Source: Moritella sp.
Lineage (GTDB): Bacteria; Pseudomonadota; Gammaproteobacteria; Enterobacterales; Moritellaceae
NCBI RefSeq assembly: GCF_013215705.1
Contig: NZ_JABSQR010000032.1
Span: forward strand, 1-64,000
DNA: 64,000 nucleotides
Direction of reading: 5' to 3'
Notes under the pieces: generated by a model
Seen by the model: the letters and a program-made list of their open reading frames with translations, nothing else
Databases searched by the model: none
Told to the model about the DNA's origin: nothing
Made by a program: the position numbers and the translations under genes
In this document: positions 39,553-49,627 of the stretch, one piece after another
Layout: each line of letters begins with the position of its first letter
Position numbering within the stretch: position 1 is the stretch's first letter

Positions 39553-41721
39553 ATGGATGTATCTCTCTTACTGGACGGCCTCAACGACAAACAACGCGAT
39601 GCTGTTGCGGCACCACAATCGAGTATGCTGATTTTAGCGGGTGCTGGTAGTGGTAAAACCAGAGTATTGGTACATCGCTTAGCGTGGTTAATGCAGGTGG
39701 AGCAGTGTTCACCTTATTCTTTATTAGCGGTGACCTTTACCAATAAAGCCGCTGCAGAAATGCGTGGCCGTGTTGATAAGCTATTAGAAGGCCGTCAGCA
39801 AGGCATGTGGATCGGCACTTTTCATGGCATCGCCCATCGGTTATTACGCGCCCACCATTTAGATGCAGGTTTACCGGCTGAATTCCAGATTATTGACAGT
39901 GATGATCAACTGCGATTATTAAAACGTTTGATCAAAGCCATGAACCTTGATGAGAAGCAGTGGCCGGCTAAACAAGCGATGTGGTATATCGGCGGTAAAA
40001 AAGATGAAGGTCTGCGCCCTGAACATTTACAAGCTTATGATCCGATTGAGCGTAACTGGATCAAAATTTATCAAGCCTATCAAGAATCTTGTGATCGTGC
40101 CGGTTTAGTCGATTTCGGTGAGTTGTTATTACGATCGCACGAACTTTGGTTGCATAAACCCCACATTTTAGCCCATTACCAAGATCGTTTTTCTAACATT
40201 TTAGTGGACGAATTCCAAGATACCAATAACATTCAATATGCGTGGTTACGTATGTTGACTGGTGATCGCGGTAACTTGATGATCGTCGGTGATGATGATC
40301 AATCTATTTACGGCTGGCGTGGCGCACAAGTGGCTAACATCCAACGTTTCCTCACTGATTTTGAAGGTTCAAAAACCATTAAGCTGGAACAGAATTACCG
40401 TTCGAGCAGTAATATTCTCAATGCTGCCAATGCACTTATTGTTAATAACAGCGAGCGTATGGGCAAAGAATTATGGACAGAAGATAAAGAAGGTGAACCG
40501 ATCTCCTTGTATGCGGCATTCAATGAAGTTGATGAAGCGCGTTTTGTCGTCAGCCGAATTAAAGAGTGGCAAGATCAAGGTGGGACACTCAGTGACTGCG
40601 CGATCTTATACCGCAGTAATGCGCAGTCTCGTGTGCTCGAGGATGCGTTATTGCAGGAGCAGCTCGCTTATCGTATTTATGGTGGTCATCGCTTCTTTGA
40701 TCGTTTGGAAATCAAAGATGCAATGGCGTACATGCGTCTTAAAAATAATCGTGACGATGACGCGGCATTTGAGCGTATTGTGAATAAACCGACGCGTGGT
40801 ATTGGTGATCGGGCCTTGTCATTATTACGTGATGCTAGCCGTGAGCAAGGTTCAACCTTGTGGCAAGCGGCGATCTATCTACTCGATAACAATTTGATCG
40901 CAGGCCGGGCGGCGAGTTCGATCCGTAAGTTTGTCGAACTGATCACCGAGCTGGATAACGATGTTGCTGACTTAGCCTTGCATGAACAAATCGATCATGT
41001 GGTTTTATACTCAGGTCTGAAATCTATGTATCAATTGGAGAAAGGCGAGAAAGCCCAATCACGTATCGAAAACTTAGAGGAACTGGTTTCTGCTGCACGC
41101 AGTTTTCAGATCCCCGATGACAGTGAAGAAATGTCCGAGTTATCGGCCTTTTTAGCTTTTGCGGTATTAGAGTCTGCAGAAGGACAAGCCGATGAGTTTG
41201 AAGATGCAGTGCAATTGATGACATTACATTCGGCAAAAGGTCTAGAATTCCCTGTGGTATTCATGGTTGGTGTCGAAGAGGGCATGTTCCCAAGTCAGCA
41301 ATCGACGGAAGAAGCGGGACGTATGGAAGAAGAGCGCCGTCTTTGTTATGTGGGTATTACCCGTGCCATGAAAAAACTCTATATTAGTTATGCAGAGTCG
41401 CGTCGTTTATACGGTAAAGAGATGAATCATCGACCATCACGCTTTATTCGTGAAATACCCGAACAGTACATTGAAGAGATCCGGTTAAAAACCCAAATTC
41501 GCCAACCAACCCAGTTTGGGCGTTTTAGTGCGGGTGCAGAAAAAATGTCATTTGAGTCGACGGGTTATCAGTTAGGTCAGCGTGTGCTGCATGCTAAATT
41601 TGGTGAAGGTATTGTGATGAATTATGAAGGTAGTGGCCCGCAATGTCGTATTCAAATTGAGTTTGATCAACTGGGCAGCAAATGGTTGGTAGTATCTTAC
41701 GCTAGATTGCAGGCGCTATAG
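39553..41721 (+). CDS. uvrD: DNA helicase II UvrD
   Basis: A 3'-5' superfamily-1 helicase of nucleotide-excision and mismatch repair. Motifs: Walker A AGAGSGKTRVL, TFTNKAAAEMRGR, DEFQDTN, GDDDQSIYGWRGA, QNYRSS, LMTLHSAKGLEFP and VGITRA. The 722 residues match E. coli (720). The C-terminal RNA-polymerase-interacting domain is present. No LexA box was recognised in the short upstream gap. Confidence 0.98.
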   Translation: MDVSLLLDGLNDKQRDAVAAPQSSMLILAGAGSGKTRVLVHRLAWLMQVEQCSPYSLLAVTFTNKAAAEMRGRVDKLLEGRQQGMWIGTFHGIAHRLLRAHHLDAGLPAEFQIIDSDDQLRLLKRLIKAMNLDEKQWPAKQAMWYIGGKKDEGLRPEHLQAYDPIERNWIKIYQAYQESCDRAGLVDFGELLLRSHELWLHKPHILAHYQDRFSNILVDEFQDTNNIQYAWLRMLTGDRGNLMIVGDDDQSIYGWRGAQVANIQRFLTDFEGSKTIKLEQNYRSSSNILNAANALIVNNSERMGKELWTEDKEGEPISLYAAFNEVDEARFVVSRIKEWQDQGGTLSDCAILYRSNAQSRVLEDALLQEQLAYRIYGGHRFFDRLEIKDAMAYMRLKNNRDDDAAFERIVNKPTRGIGDRALSLLRDASREQGSTLWQAAIYLLDNNLIAGRAASSIRKFVELITELDNDVADLALHEQIDHVVLYSGLKSMYQLEKGEKAQSRIENLEELVSAARSFQIPDDSEEMSELSAFLAFAVLESAEGQADEFEDAVQLMTLHSAKGLEFPVVFMVGVEEGMFPSQQSTEEAGRMEEERRLCYVGITRAMKKLYISYAESRRLYGKEMNHRPSRFIREIPEQYIEEIRLKTQIRQPTQFGRFSAGAEKMSFESTGYQLGQRVLHAKFGEGIVMNYEGSGPQCRIQIEFDQLGSKWLVVSYARLQAL

Positions 41722-41830
41722 TCAGCTTCAACTTTTTATAGTATAGTTGCGCGATTTTTTAGGATAGTATCACTGCATACTAAACGCTAACTGGATGTTA
41801 GCGCTGCCCATGCGGTTACAGGGAGTTATT

Positions 41831-42472
41831 TTGATATTACGATCTATCGTCGCGCTAATGTGCTTATTCAGTTCATTTTCTTATGCTGCTGTATTTAAAT
41901 CAGAAAATACCGAGTTATTAAAGCAATGGTTAGTTGGCGTACATAGATCGACTAACGATGTTATTCAAGGACGCGAAGTTAACATCGGCCTCCAAGTGCT
42001 ACCTATTTGGCAAGATCGTATTGATGGTGAGTGGCTATATGTCGAAGGCCGTATTATAGGCTCACTAAGAAAACCATTCCGTCAGCGTATTCTACAATTA
42101 GTCGCCACGCCGAATGGTTTAATTCGCTTATACAGTTATTCTATTCCGCGCGCATCAGATTTTGCTGGTGCTTATTATACTCCGCAAGTATTGACAAGTT
42201 TAACTCAATCTCAGTTAAGTATTAGTAATAACTGTGAATTACTCATTGAGCTAAAAGTGACGAATACATTTGTCGGTGAAACCGATACTTCATCTTGTAT
42301 GATGAAGACTGGCATCCCAGTTATGACGAACTTTTTTGCGGTATCGGCAGTGAATATTTCATTCTTAGATGGTGGTTATAATAAGTTTGGTCAATTAGTA
42401 TCGGGTCGATTTGATGTTCCCGTTACTTTTTTGAAAATTGAAAATTATGATTTGTATGCTGATAGCGAATAA
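41831..42472 (+). CDS. Exported CpcT/CpeT-like protein
   Basis: The best start is a TTG at 41831 behind GGGAG. It gives a clean signal peptide (MILRSIVALMCLFSSFSYA). ATG codons at 41795 and 41810 are alternatives but put a non-signal stretch first. The mature part resembles the CpcT/CpeT (DUF1001) family, known as phycobilin lyases in cyanobacteria but found in many non-phototrophs. Supporting stretches are GEWLYVEGRIIGSLRKPFRQR, the FAGAYYTP loop and a two-Cys pair. A lyase role is not implied here. It occupies the position after uvrD. Confidence 0.6.
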   Translation: MILRSIVALMCLFSSFSYAAVFKSENTELLKQWLVGVHRSTNDVIQGREVNIGLQVLPIWQDRIDGEWLYVEGRIIGSLRKPFRQRILQLVATPNGLIRLYSYSIPRASDFAGAYYTPQVLTSLTQSQLSISNNCELLIELKVTNTFVGETDTSSCMMKTGIPVMTNFFAVSAVNISFLDGGYNKFGQLVSGRFDVPVTFLKIENYDLYADSE

Positions 42473-42476
42473 CATA

Positions 42477-42506
42477 AGCACCCGGTTGTCATTGACCTCG
42501 GGTGCT
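42477..42506. terminator. Hairpin between convergent genes
   Basis: AGCACCC and GGGTGCT pair around a 16-base loop (42477-42483 and 42500-42506) just after the CpcT-like gene and 43 bases before the end of rarD. No T-run is seen. It may be a weak bidirectional terminator. Confidence 0.4.
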
Positions 42507-42548
42507 ATGATTAAACCTCTACTTGTCTACTGACGCGAGCCGTCATTA

Positions 42549-43454
42549 TTATGATTTTAATTTTGCTCGTAGGTGACGGTTGTTTTTAAAACCATCGATG
42601 CTAAACACTACTAATCCTGCCCAAATAAACCCAAACGTCAGCAGTGTTTCGGTATTGACAACTTCATCATAAAGCGTCACACCAAGAATAAAGATCAGTG
42701 TTGGACCTATGTATTGGAAGAACCCTAACGTGGATAACGGTAAGCGTATAGCGGCATGATTAAAGCACAGTAGCGGTATTGTGGTGACAAAGGCAGCACT
42801 GAGTAACAGTAAGTTAAGGTGCATACTGTTGGCACTTAGATCCGATGTTGCTGAGTCCGCGAAGATAAATAAATAAGTCGCGGCAACGGGCAACATGATA
42901 ATCGTTTCAATCAACAAACCAACCAGTGCATTAAGACGTAATTTTTTACGCAGTAATCCATAGAAACCAAAAGTACAACTTAATACCAAGGCTACCCAAG
43001 GCAGATACCCTAAGGTAATGACTTGAATTAAGATCCCGATCACCGCAAGTAAAATAGCGGCCCACTGTAACTTACGCAGCCTTTCAGATAAAAACACCAT
43101 GCCAAGCAACACATTAATAATCGGGTTAATAAAATAACCTAAGCTGGCATCGAGTAAATGATCGTTATTTACCGCCCAAATGTAGGTTAACCAGTTAACA
43201 CTGATTAGTAGTGATGTACAGATCAGTAAGAACACATTCTTCGGCACGGATAATACCGACTTTACCATCGGCCATAATCTAAATAGGCTCAGCAATACCG
43301 CAATTAAGATGCAAGACCAGAGTGCGCGGTGGGCTAAGATTTCATAAGCTGGTACTTGGTGTAATTGTTTAAAGTAAAGCGGAGCCATGCCCCACATTAC
43401 ATAAGCAAGAATGGCGAATATCACCCCTTGCTTGGTATCATTGTTGGTTGTCAT
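42549..43454 (-). CDS. rarD: EamA-family transporter RarD
   Basis: Inner-membrane protein with ten predicted helices of the drug/metabolite transporter superfamily. The N-terminus KQGVIFAILAYVMWGMAPLYFK and the ASLGYFINPIINVLLG motif are typical of RarD. It has 301 residues. The substrate is unknown. Its position before yigI and recQ matches E. coli. Confidence 0.93.
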   Translation of the reverse strand: MTTNNDTKQGVIFAILAYVMWGMAPLYFKQLHQVPAYEILAHRALWSCILIAVLLSLFRLWPMVKSVLSVPKNVFLLICTSLLISVNWLTYIWAVNNDHLLDASLGYFINPIINVLLGMVFLSERLRKLQWAAILLAVIGILIQVITLGYLPWVALVLSCTFGFYGLLRKKLRLNALVGLLIETIIMLPVAATYLFIFADSATSDLSANSMHLNLLLLSAAFVTTIPLLCFNHAAIRLPLSTLGFFQYIGPTLIFILGVTLYDEVVNTETLLTFGFIWAGLVVFSIDGFKNNRHLRAKLKS

Positions 43455-43550
43455 TGGTTATACCAGCGGCTTTTATAGGAATAAATAGGTCGGATAGCAT
43501 AACAATGATGGATAATCAGCGATAGTGATATTAATAATCTTTAATATTGC

Positions 43551-44045
43551 TTAACCGACTAAATAAGTGCCAGTACCAAAAGCAATATGAACCCCTTCTT
43601 GATTGTGCAGTTCCATACGTGTTACCGCTACCTTATTACCGGAGCGAATAATCTGTGCGGTGGCGGTAAATTCATCACCCCAACCAGGGCGTAAATAATC
43701 GACCCGTAAGTCTATCGTACCAAGCGATCGTAGGTTTTTATGGAAGTTCGCGGCGGTTTTTATTGTCATTTGTGGGATGGCGGCCGCGGCGACTAACATG
43801 CCGCCTGCAACATCAAGCAGGCTTGCTGTCACGCCACCGTGCAGTATTTTTCGGATCGGATTGCCAATCAACTTATCATCCATGTTGATACGTAATTCAA
43901 TACTGTCTGTGGTGTAGTTGGTGATCCGCATGCCGAGCAGATCGTTAAATGGCATTTGGTTCATAAACATATCATTGATGAAATCTAACATTTGCTGTTC
44001 AGTGAGTTCTTGGTCAATTACATCTTGCTCGGTCATTGTTTGCAT
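43551..44045 (-). CDS. yigI: YigI-type hotdog-fold thioesterase
   Basis: Acyl-CoA thioesterase family member. The hotdog signature is visible: the central helix LHGGVTASLLDVAGGMLVAA, the preceding acidic strand, and DLRVDYLRPG. It has 164 residues. Start at 44045 (AGGA just upstream) or the Met four codons later. In E. coli pldA lies between yigI and recQ; here a four-gene operon occupies that place. Confidence 0.88.
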   Translation of the reverse strand: MQTMTEQDVIDQELTEQQMLDFINDMFMNQMPFNDLLGMRITNYTTDSIELRINMDDKLIGNPIRKILHGGVTASLLDVAGGMLVAAAAIPQMTIKTAANFHKNLRSLGTIDLRVDYLRPGWGDEFTATAQIIRSGNKVAVTRMELHNQEGVHIAFGTGTYLVG

Positions 44046-44162
44046 GCGTCCTGCCTAGGCTATATGTGTTATCGAAAATCAATGTTCACCCCTTGTGAGT
44101 TACGTTAAGGTAGCTCACTTGCATTGAAAAAACACCTGAAATATTGCTTAGCTTGCATTTAT

Positions 44163-46340
44163 TTATAGTGATTGCGGTTCTGGCACGAGAATGATCCCTT
44201 GATAACCGGTTAACGTGATTGTGGTGATCACGTCACTTAAGCTGCCATTGGCATTGAGTCGGCGATAGCGCCCGGGTAGTTCGAGGGTGACGCTAGCTCG
44301 TTTACTGAATTGTTTGTTTTTACCCTTTCGGTCGGTGTAATAGAGTATTAAGCCCTGTTGATACTGTCGTGCAATCACGGCTTCTTGCGGTACTGTGGTT
44401 TGCCATGGCAGCGTCAGAGAGGATTTACGGTAAAGGTAAAACCAATGGCTTGGGGTAATGGGCAAGGTTTGCTTATTCAGCGTTATTTGGGTATCGGTAC
44501 TTGATGCTATGGTGTTATTGGCGCTATCAACATATTCGATTGCGGGGTAATTTGCGGGGGCTGGAATAGGGTTACCAATATCCTGTTGCAACATGGCGGT
44601 GGGCTGATAAGCGACGTTATTGGGTATGCCGGGTTGGAAGTAATTATCGATTCGGGTATTTTTACTGGAATAATAAAAACTCTGATTCCATTGCTGATAG
44701 AAATCTAACGACGGATTATTCAATAGGTAGAAGATAGCGAGGTTAGTGGTTTGATCGTGCTGCCAGTTTGTCTGGCTATGGCCTTGCCAGCGCACTTTTC
44801 CGCCTTTGCGCATATGTGCCATTAGTACGCTACGTTTACCCTGTGCGCTTAATAAGAAGTGCTCCCAACGCTGTAATAACCCGCGTTGTTGGGATAGACC
44901 GAGACTGGGGTGAATATAATCTTCTCGTACAAAAAAATTAAATCCTGCGACCAGGGGGTGTAAATCGGGTTGGCTAAATAGGTTTAAATCCGAGATATTA
45001 GCGCCAATCCAAGCTTGTGAGTCGATGTGTTGTAAATGTTGATTAAAGGCACTCAGGCTCTGCCAATAGAAGCTACCAGCTTGTCGGACGGGCAGTTGTA
45101 ATTCGAGGATCTTGCCGCCTTGGGTGGTTGGAAATTGGGTGCGATTGGGGACGCGATACAGGGAGTCGTTATACGCGCCTTGATAGCCCTGTTGATGCCA
45201 CTGCTGCTGAAGGTAATTACTTAACAACGTGCGGTTATCCGCGGAGAATAAGTTGACATAACACAATGCTGAACTTTCATTCCACATTCGACCTAATGGG
45301 ATCAAGCGCGCTTGATAAGGTAAGCGCGCACTCGCATTGCGGTTTAAGCGTTGTTGGTATTCACGATCATCAATATAGCCATCGCTATTGTTATCGTTAA
45401 TGGGATCCCAGCCCGGGATCGTGACAAAGTACTTATTTGATTTTTCACTCCATTGATACCAGCTTGGTAACCGTATTTTTGTCAGTGTTGCATCCGTGGC
45501 CAGATTATTAAAGGTGATCTTCAAGACAAAAAAACGGGCATGTTTAATGGTGAGTTGGCCTCCTAATTGCGCGCTGAGTGGCGCTGCAATAGCTACGCGA
45601 GGCCAGCTAGTTGGCAGTGACCAGCGGCTGGTTAGTATTGTTGATAACGGCTGTTTTAATAGTGGTTGCCAGCCATATTCAAGCGTGTTGGCGCTGATAT
45701 CTTGGGTGGCATGAGAGATGCTCATGTTGGCATGTTCTAATTGCTGGCCAGTCAATTCAATATCCAGCCCGGTTAATTTTTCGGATGAGAATAGATATAA
45801 GCTTTGATTGTTTGTTAACGCTAACCCTTGGTGCATCGGCATGCGAATACGTTTCATCTGGCCTTGCTGAGAGAGTGTTGAAGCTTGTTGGACCGCAACA
45901 AATTCGGGCATGCCGTAGAGTGGGGTATGCGCGCCGTGCTGGTTATTGGGTATTTCAAATTGGGTGTCATCCTGAAAGTGGAGAAACAATGATTCATAGT
46001 CTTGCTGTTTTTCTGTCATCCAGTGCCGTAACTGTTGTTCTTTCTTGCCCATCTGCCAATCGAGTTTTTGACTATACATATAACCTAACTGGGTGATTTT
46101 GTTTGCGTTATATTGACGATAATGTCCGCCGATACTGATATCGGCATGGCTGTCTTCCCATTGTGATACGGCTGTGGCAGAATTAAATTGTTGTTGTAAA
46201 TGAGGTGCCGTCGCTGCTTGTTGGTTACCGGTGATCACCCACGCCGTACCGGCAGAAGGGTATATCTGGCTGACAGCGTTGGATGTTGACACGATCACCA
46301 TCATTAGGACTGCACAGCTGCCGAGAATAGCGTTATACAT
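44163..46340 (-). CDS. Large exported protein with an EF-hand/dockerin-like loop, function unknown
   Basis: A signal peptide (LGSCAVLMMVIVSTSNA) leads about 700 residues I do not recognise as a named family. Around residue 330 the loop DNNSDGYIDDRE has the full 12-residue EF-hand/dockerin calcium pattern. The C-terminal third contains aromatic-rich strands resembling the beta-domain that follows a TIM barrel in glycoside hydrolases. A glycan-active or glycan-binding role is plausible. It is the last gene of the operon and overlaps the VTC-domain gene by 8 bases. Confidence 0.6.
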   Translation of the reverse strand: MYNAILGSCAVLMMVIVSTSNAVSQIYPSAGTAWVITGNQQAATAPHLQQQFNSATAVSQWEDSHADISIGGHYRQYNANKITQLGYMYSQKLDWQMGKKEQQLRHWMTEKQQDYESLFLHFQDDTQFEIPNNQHGAHTPLYGMPEFVAVQQASTLSQQGQMKRIRMPMHQGLALTNNQSLYLFSSEKLTGLDIELTGQQLEHANMSISHATQDISANTLEYGWQPLLKQPLSTILTSRWSLPTSWPRVAIAAPLSAQLGGQLTIKHARFFVLKITFNNLATDATLTKIRLPSWYQWSEKSNKYFVTIPGWDPINDNNSDGYIDDREYQQRLNRNASARLPYQARLIPLGRMWNESSALCYVNLFSADNRTLLSNYLQQQWHQQGYQGAYNDSLYRVPNRTQFPTTQGGKILELQLPVRQAGSFYWQSLSAFNQHLQHIDSQAWIGANISDLNLFSQPDLHPLVAGFNFFVREDYIHPSLGLSQQRGLLQRWEHFLLSAQGKRSVLMAHMRKGGKVRWQGHSQTNWQHDQTTNLAIFYLLNNPSLDFYQQWNQSFYYSSKNTRIDNYFQPGIPNNVAYQPTAMLQQDIGNPIPAPANYPAIEYVDSANNTIASSTDTQITLNKQTLPITPSHWFYLYRKSSLTLPWQTTVPQEAVIARQYQQGLILYYTDRKGKNKQFSKRASVTLELPGRYRRLNANGSLSDVITTITLTGYQGIILVPEPQSL

Positions 46341-47013
46341 AGATTAGATGTCTTACACCGTTGACGTACTTTGAGTGTCGTGATGGATTGAGTGGGCAGC
46401 GGCTGACTAACTCACTGAGCAGGCGTTCGTATTGGTCTTGGCACTTTAATTCCAGCAACACATAGTCGCCCATTCTTCGTGAGCGAGTGGTATTCGGCTT
46501 ACTCCAATAACGTTGATCGTATACTGCCATATTACTGTCCAGTGTGGCGCGTATTCGCCCACAAAAACTGATCAAGTACTGACGCTTATAGCGACCGAGT
46601 AATATTGGATAAGTTTGGCTGTCCCATTCTGACAGTGCTTGCAGTGATAATTGTGCTTGGCAGTGTTTGATATGCTCTGACCAGGTGATATTGGGATCAT
46701 CAAAATTGAGCTGTAAAGGATAAATAACCTTATAACCTTTACCGCTACGACGTTGTTTAAATTCAAGCTGGGCTTTGCCAGCGTTAGTAATGCCGTGATA
46801 CCAACGAATACGCATCTTATTACGGTTGCTGATACCAGTGAGGTTTTCGGCAAAGCAAGCCATTTGGTAACTATCAAAATACACGCTATTCACATATTGG
46901 TCTGGGTGATGCTGGCGAAATCCCATCGATGATAATCTTAACCAGGACAGCATGTGTTCTAGACGATTAAGCGGGATCGGTATTTTAACTTCAAAGCGAT
47001 AGTCTTGGGTCAT
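46333..47013 (-). CDS. VTC-domain (polyphosphate polymerase-like) protein
   Basis: The tunnel-fold VTC domain is seen in order: YRFEVKIPIP, VNSVYFDSYQM, NKMRIRWYHG, AQLEFKQRRSGKGYK, ATLDSNMAVYD and LLELK. The alternating charged residues (Glu, Arg, Lys on strands) match the nucleotide- and phosphate-binding tunnel of eukaryotic Vtc4. It has 226 residues, so the domain stands alone. It overlaps both neighbours by 4-8 bases. Whether it makes polyphosphate or binds another polyanion cannot be told. Confidence 0.8.
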   Translation of the reverse strand: MTQDYRFEVKIPIPLNRLEHMLSWLRLSSMGFRQHHPDQYVNSVYFDSYQMACFAENLTGISNRNKMRIRWYHGITNAGKAQLEFKQRRSGKGYKVIYPLQLNFDDPNITWSEHIKHCQAQLSLQALSEWDSQTYPILLGRYKRQYLISFCGRIRATLDSNMAVYDQRYWSKPNTTRSRRMGDYVLLELKCQDQYERLLSELVSRCPLNPSRHSKYVNGVRHLIYV

Positions 47014-49625
47014 TTTGGTTTGTCCGAGCGCATGGAGCTAGTATAAAGTTTCTTCACGTTTAACTTTTTAGCTATTTGTGGTTGGCCATCTAAAGACAGC
47101 GCATTATTTTTCTGGAGCATGCTAATGTCACTGCAGTTAGTACAGCTAAAATTAGATGCTTGTAGGCTAGCACCGCCAAAGAAGGGTTTTTTCATATAAG
47201 CCATAAACAAGTAATGTTTAATATCGACAGCGGTGATATCGTCGACGATAACCTGTGAGCCATCCTTGGCGACAATGCCAAATGCCGCGCTATTTACGTG
47301 GATGTTCGCGGCATCGACATAACTGTGTTCACCTGCTGAAATGGCTTTATCACGGATCTGACTAAACTGGCTATTACGTACTGTGATGTGAGAACCACTG
47401 ATATCGATGGCATCACCACCGGATCTTACGCCGACCGTATTGAATTGACTGTCAGTGATCTTACCCTTACAAAAGTCACAATCAAAACCATCAGAATAAG
47501 CATTTTCGATGATTAATTTAGTCAAATAAAATCGACTGTTAATCATGTTCAAGGCATCTTCAGAGCGATTGTCACGTAGTGTTATACCACTGCCATTAAG
47601 GTCGACATCGTACATGTACAGCGCCCCTCTTGGTTGCCAGTTACCTTGTTTGGGACTGGCGCTTGCAATCATCTCTAAGTGTTGGATGGTGGATTTACTG
47701 CCCGAGCCGAATACCGCAATACCTTGCCAGTTTTTTTTACTACTTGCGGTGAGTGTGACTGGATATTGAGTACTGCCTTCAATATCCAGCTGGCCAAAAA
47801 TAAGCATGCCAGCGGACTTGCTAAAACGTAAGTGGGTATTTTCCGGCAGGTAGACACGGGTATCAGCAGGGGTGATCAGATAATCATTTATTTGCCAATG
47901 ACCGGGTTTAAAATACCAACCATCTTGTTGCACTTGAATAAAGTGGTATTTAGCCAGTACGTCCGACTCTAGGTGCATCGGCAATGGCCGTGGTAAGAAG
48001 CTGGTAGCGGACTCGCCTAACTGAAAACGGTAGGTTTGGAGCTTGCCATTACCCTGACGGCTGAGTAACTTAATGTTGTAAGCATCACGATGAGCAATAA
48101 TCAAACTGCCGTCGGTTTGATTACTCTGTAGGGTAAAGGGTAACTCAGGGGCATCGGTTAAACTAATTTCACTGCCCCATTTGTCACTGACAATCAAATC
48201 GATGATAGATATAGGTGCTTGATTGTTATTGCGCAGTTGCAGCTGTTTTTGGTTGTTGTGATAGCGGAATTGGCTCGCGATATCCCAAGGTAATTCAGCA
48301 CTAAAAGTATCAACATGGCGGTGCCACGCTGTCGGCATGGTTGGCAGTGCTGGACAGCCTTCAGCTAAACATTGGGCATGCGCAATTAAGCTATCAAAAT
48401 TATAACCTTGCAGTAATGGTGAACCATGCTGCATTTTTTTGATTACTTGCTGCTGTAAAATGTCTAATTGTTCAGGTAATTTGTTGTTGTTAACAAGGGT
48501 AATAAGGTGATTGAGTGCTTTATCGTATTGGTCTTTCACTTTGTCATCGTCAAGCATGGCTTGGATCAACGGGAATTGGGCACTGACGGGTTGCAGTAAA
48601 ATTTTATCCGGTACTGGTGATAATGCTTCATCACTTTGGATCGGTTCAAGTTTGGCGGTATGAGGGTTGTAGTAGAAACGTAAATTATTCCAACTAAACG
48701 CATGCCAGGCAGACCAGAGATCAACGGTCGCTAGGTATTGCCCCAGTTTATGGCTATCAAACACATCGGATGCACTGCGACGTCGATTGAGAAAATCACT
48801 GAGTAAAGTTAACGCGATCTTACGCTGCTGATTTAAGCTCGGATCACTGATCGCCGCATTTTGTTGGAATACTTTGGGACGAAATACTTTGTGTAATTGA
48901 CCATTATCCTCATTCAGTGTGGCTTGCTCTAATTTTAGGATGAGTCCCTCGGTACGGTTATTATTGGCCAGCAACTCTTTGGCAAATACTTCTTCTAATA
49001 ACATTAACCCCCAAGGCGTACCATTAACGGTCAAGTTCACTGGGATGTGTAACGGAGAGATAATATCAAACCCGGCGATGTCCAAGGTGTTACTAAACAA
49101 TAATGGCGCGTGATTACCCCGCACATTGGGGCTAAGCAGGGCAAATCGTTTTACTTTTAATATGCTGTTTTTACCTTTTAACTCGACCCGTAATGACCAA
49201 CGTTGTGGTCCCGCGACATGGTCTAATAAATCGCCTTGTAGACGTACCTTGGCGCTATATTTGTTTTTTAAGTAACTGATACTGGCTTTGACCTCAGCGC
49301 GTTGGTCGGGGATCTGACCTTGTTGTAATGCTTGTTTTCGATCGGCAACCAAGCGCATCCAATCTTGATATTTAATATCTAACTGTAAGTTAGGGATATT
49401 ATTATCGGCATTGAGGTATTTTAGTGGCGCATCAAGCAGGGCATTTAATAGTTGTTTATTCTTGGTGTTGCTATCGGTACTGTGCGCCACAAAACCATGT
49501 TGGATTAAGGCGTTTTTGACGGTTTGTGGTGATGGGGTGATAAAGAGTAATATTAATAATATCCCGCCAATGGTATACCAGCGCTCGCGTTTAGCAAACC
49601 GTGACCGGTTTTCGGATAGGATCAT
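47010..49625 (-). CDS. CotH kinase-like protein with C-terminal beta-helix
   Basis: An N-terminal membrane helix (WYTIGGILLILLFITPS) anchors an extracytoplasmic protein of 871 residues. Residues about 70-340 fit the CotH family: a strand with KVRLQGDLLDH, then LMLLEEVFAKELL, and WHAFSWNNLRFYYNP followed by LEPIQSDEA, the usual CotH metal-site region. CotH proteins in spore coats are protein kinases. From about residue 610 a right-handed parallel beta-helix follows (WQGIAVFGSGSKSTIQHLEM, GDAIDISGSHITVRNSQF) with a CDFC pair. The combination suggests modification or binding of a cell-surface polymer. Confidence 0.75.
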   Translation of the reverse strand: MILSENRSRFAKRERWYTIGGILLILLFITPSPQTVKNALIQHGFVAHSTDSNTKNKQLLNALLDAPLKYLNADNNIPNLQLDIKYQDWMRLVADRKQALQQGQIPDQRAEVKASISYLKNKYSAKVRLQGDLLDHVAGPQRWSLRVELKGKNSILKVKRFALLSPNVRGNHAPLLFSNTLDIAGFDIISPLHIPVNLTVNGTPWGLMLLEEVFAKELLANNNRTEGLILKLEQATLNEDNGQLHKVFRPKVFQQNAAISDPSLNQQRKIALTLLSDFLNRRRSASDVFDSHKLGQYLATVDLWSAWHAFSWNNLRFYYNPHTAKLEPIQSDEALSPVPDKILLQPVSAQFPLIQAMLDDDKVKDQYDKALNHLITLVNNNKLPEQLDILQQQVIKKMQHGSPLLQGYNFDSLIAHAQCLAEGCPALPTMPTAWHRHVDTFSAELPWDIASQFRYHNNQKQLQLRNNNQAPISIIDLIVSDKWGSEISLTDAPELPFTLQSNQTDGSLIIAHRDAYNIKLLSRQGNGKLQTYRFQLGESATSFLPRPLPMHLESDVLAKYHFIQVQQDGWYFKPGHWQINDYLITPADTRVYLPENTHLRFSKSAGMLIFGQLDIEGSTQYPVTLTASSKKNWQGIAVFGSGSKSTIQHLEMIASASPKQGNWQPRGALYMYDVDLNGSGITLRDNRSEDALNMINSRFYLTKLIIENAYSDGFDCDFCKGKITDSQFNTVGVRSGGDAIDISGSHITVRNSQFSQIRDKAISAGEHSYVDAANIHVNSAAFGIVAKDGSQVIVDDITAVDIKHYLFMAYMKKPFFGGASLQASNFSCTNCSDISMLQKNNALSLDGQPQIAKKLNVKKLYTSSMRSDKPK

Positions 49626-49627
49626 CG

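Noticed and set aside
40289-40783. 164-residue ORF within uvrD in another frame
   Set aside because: uvrD is complete and conserved across it; the alternative frame has no family features.
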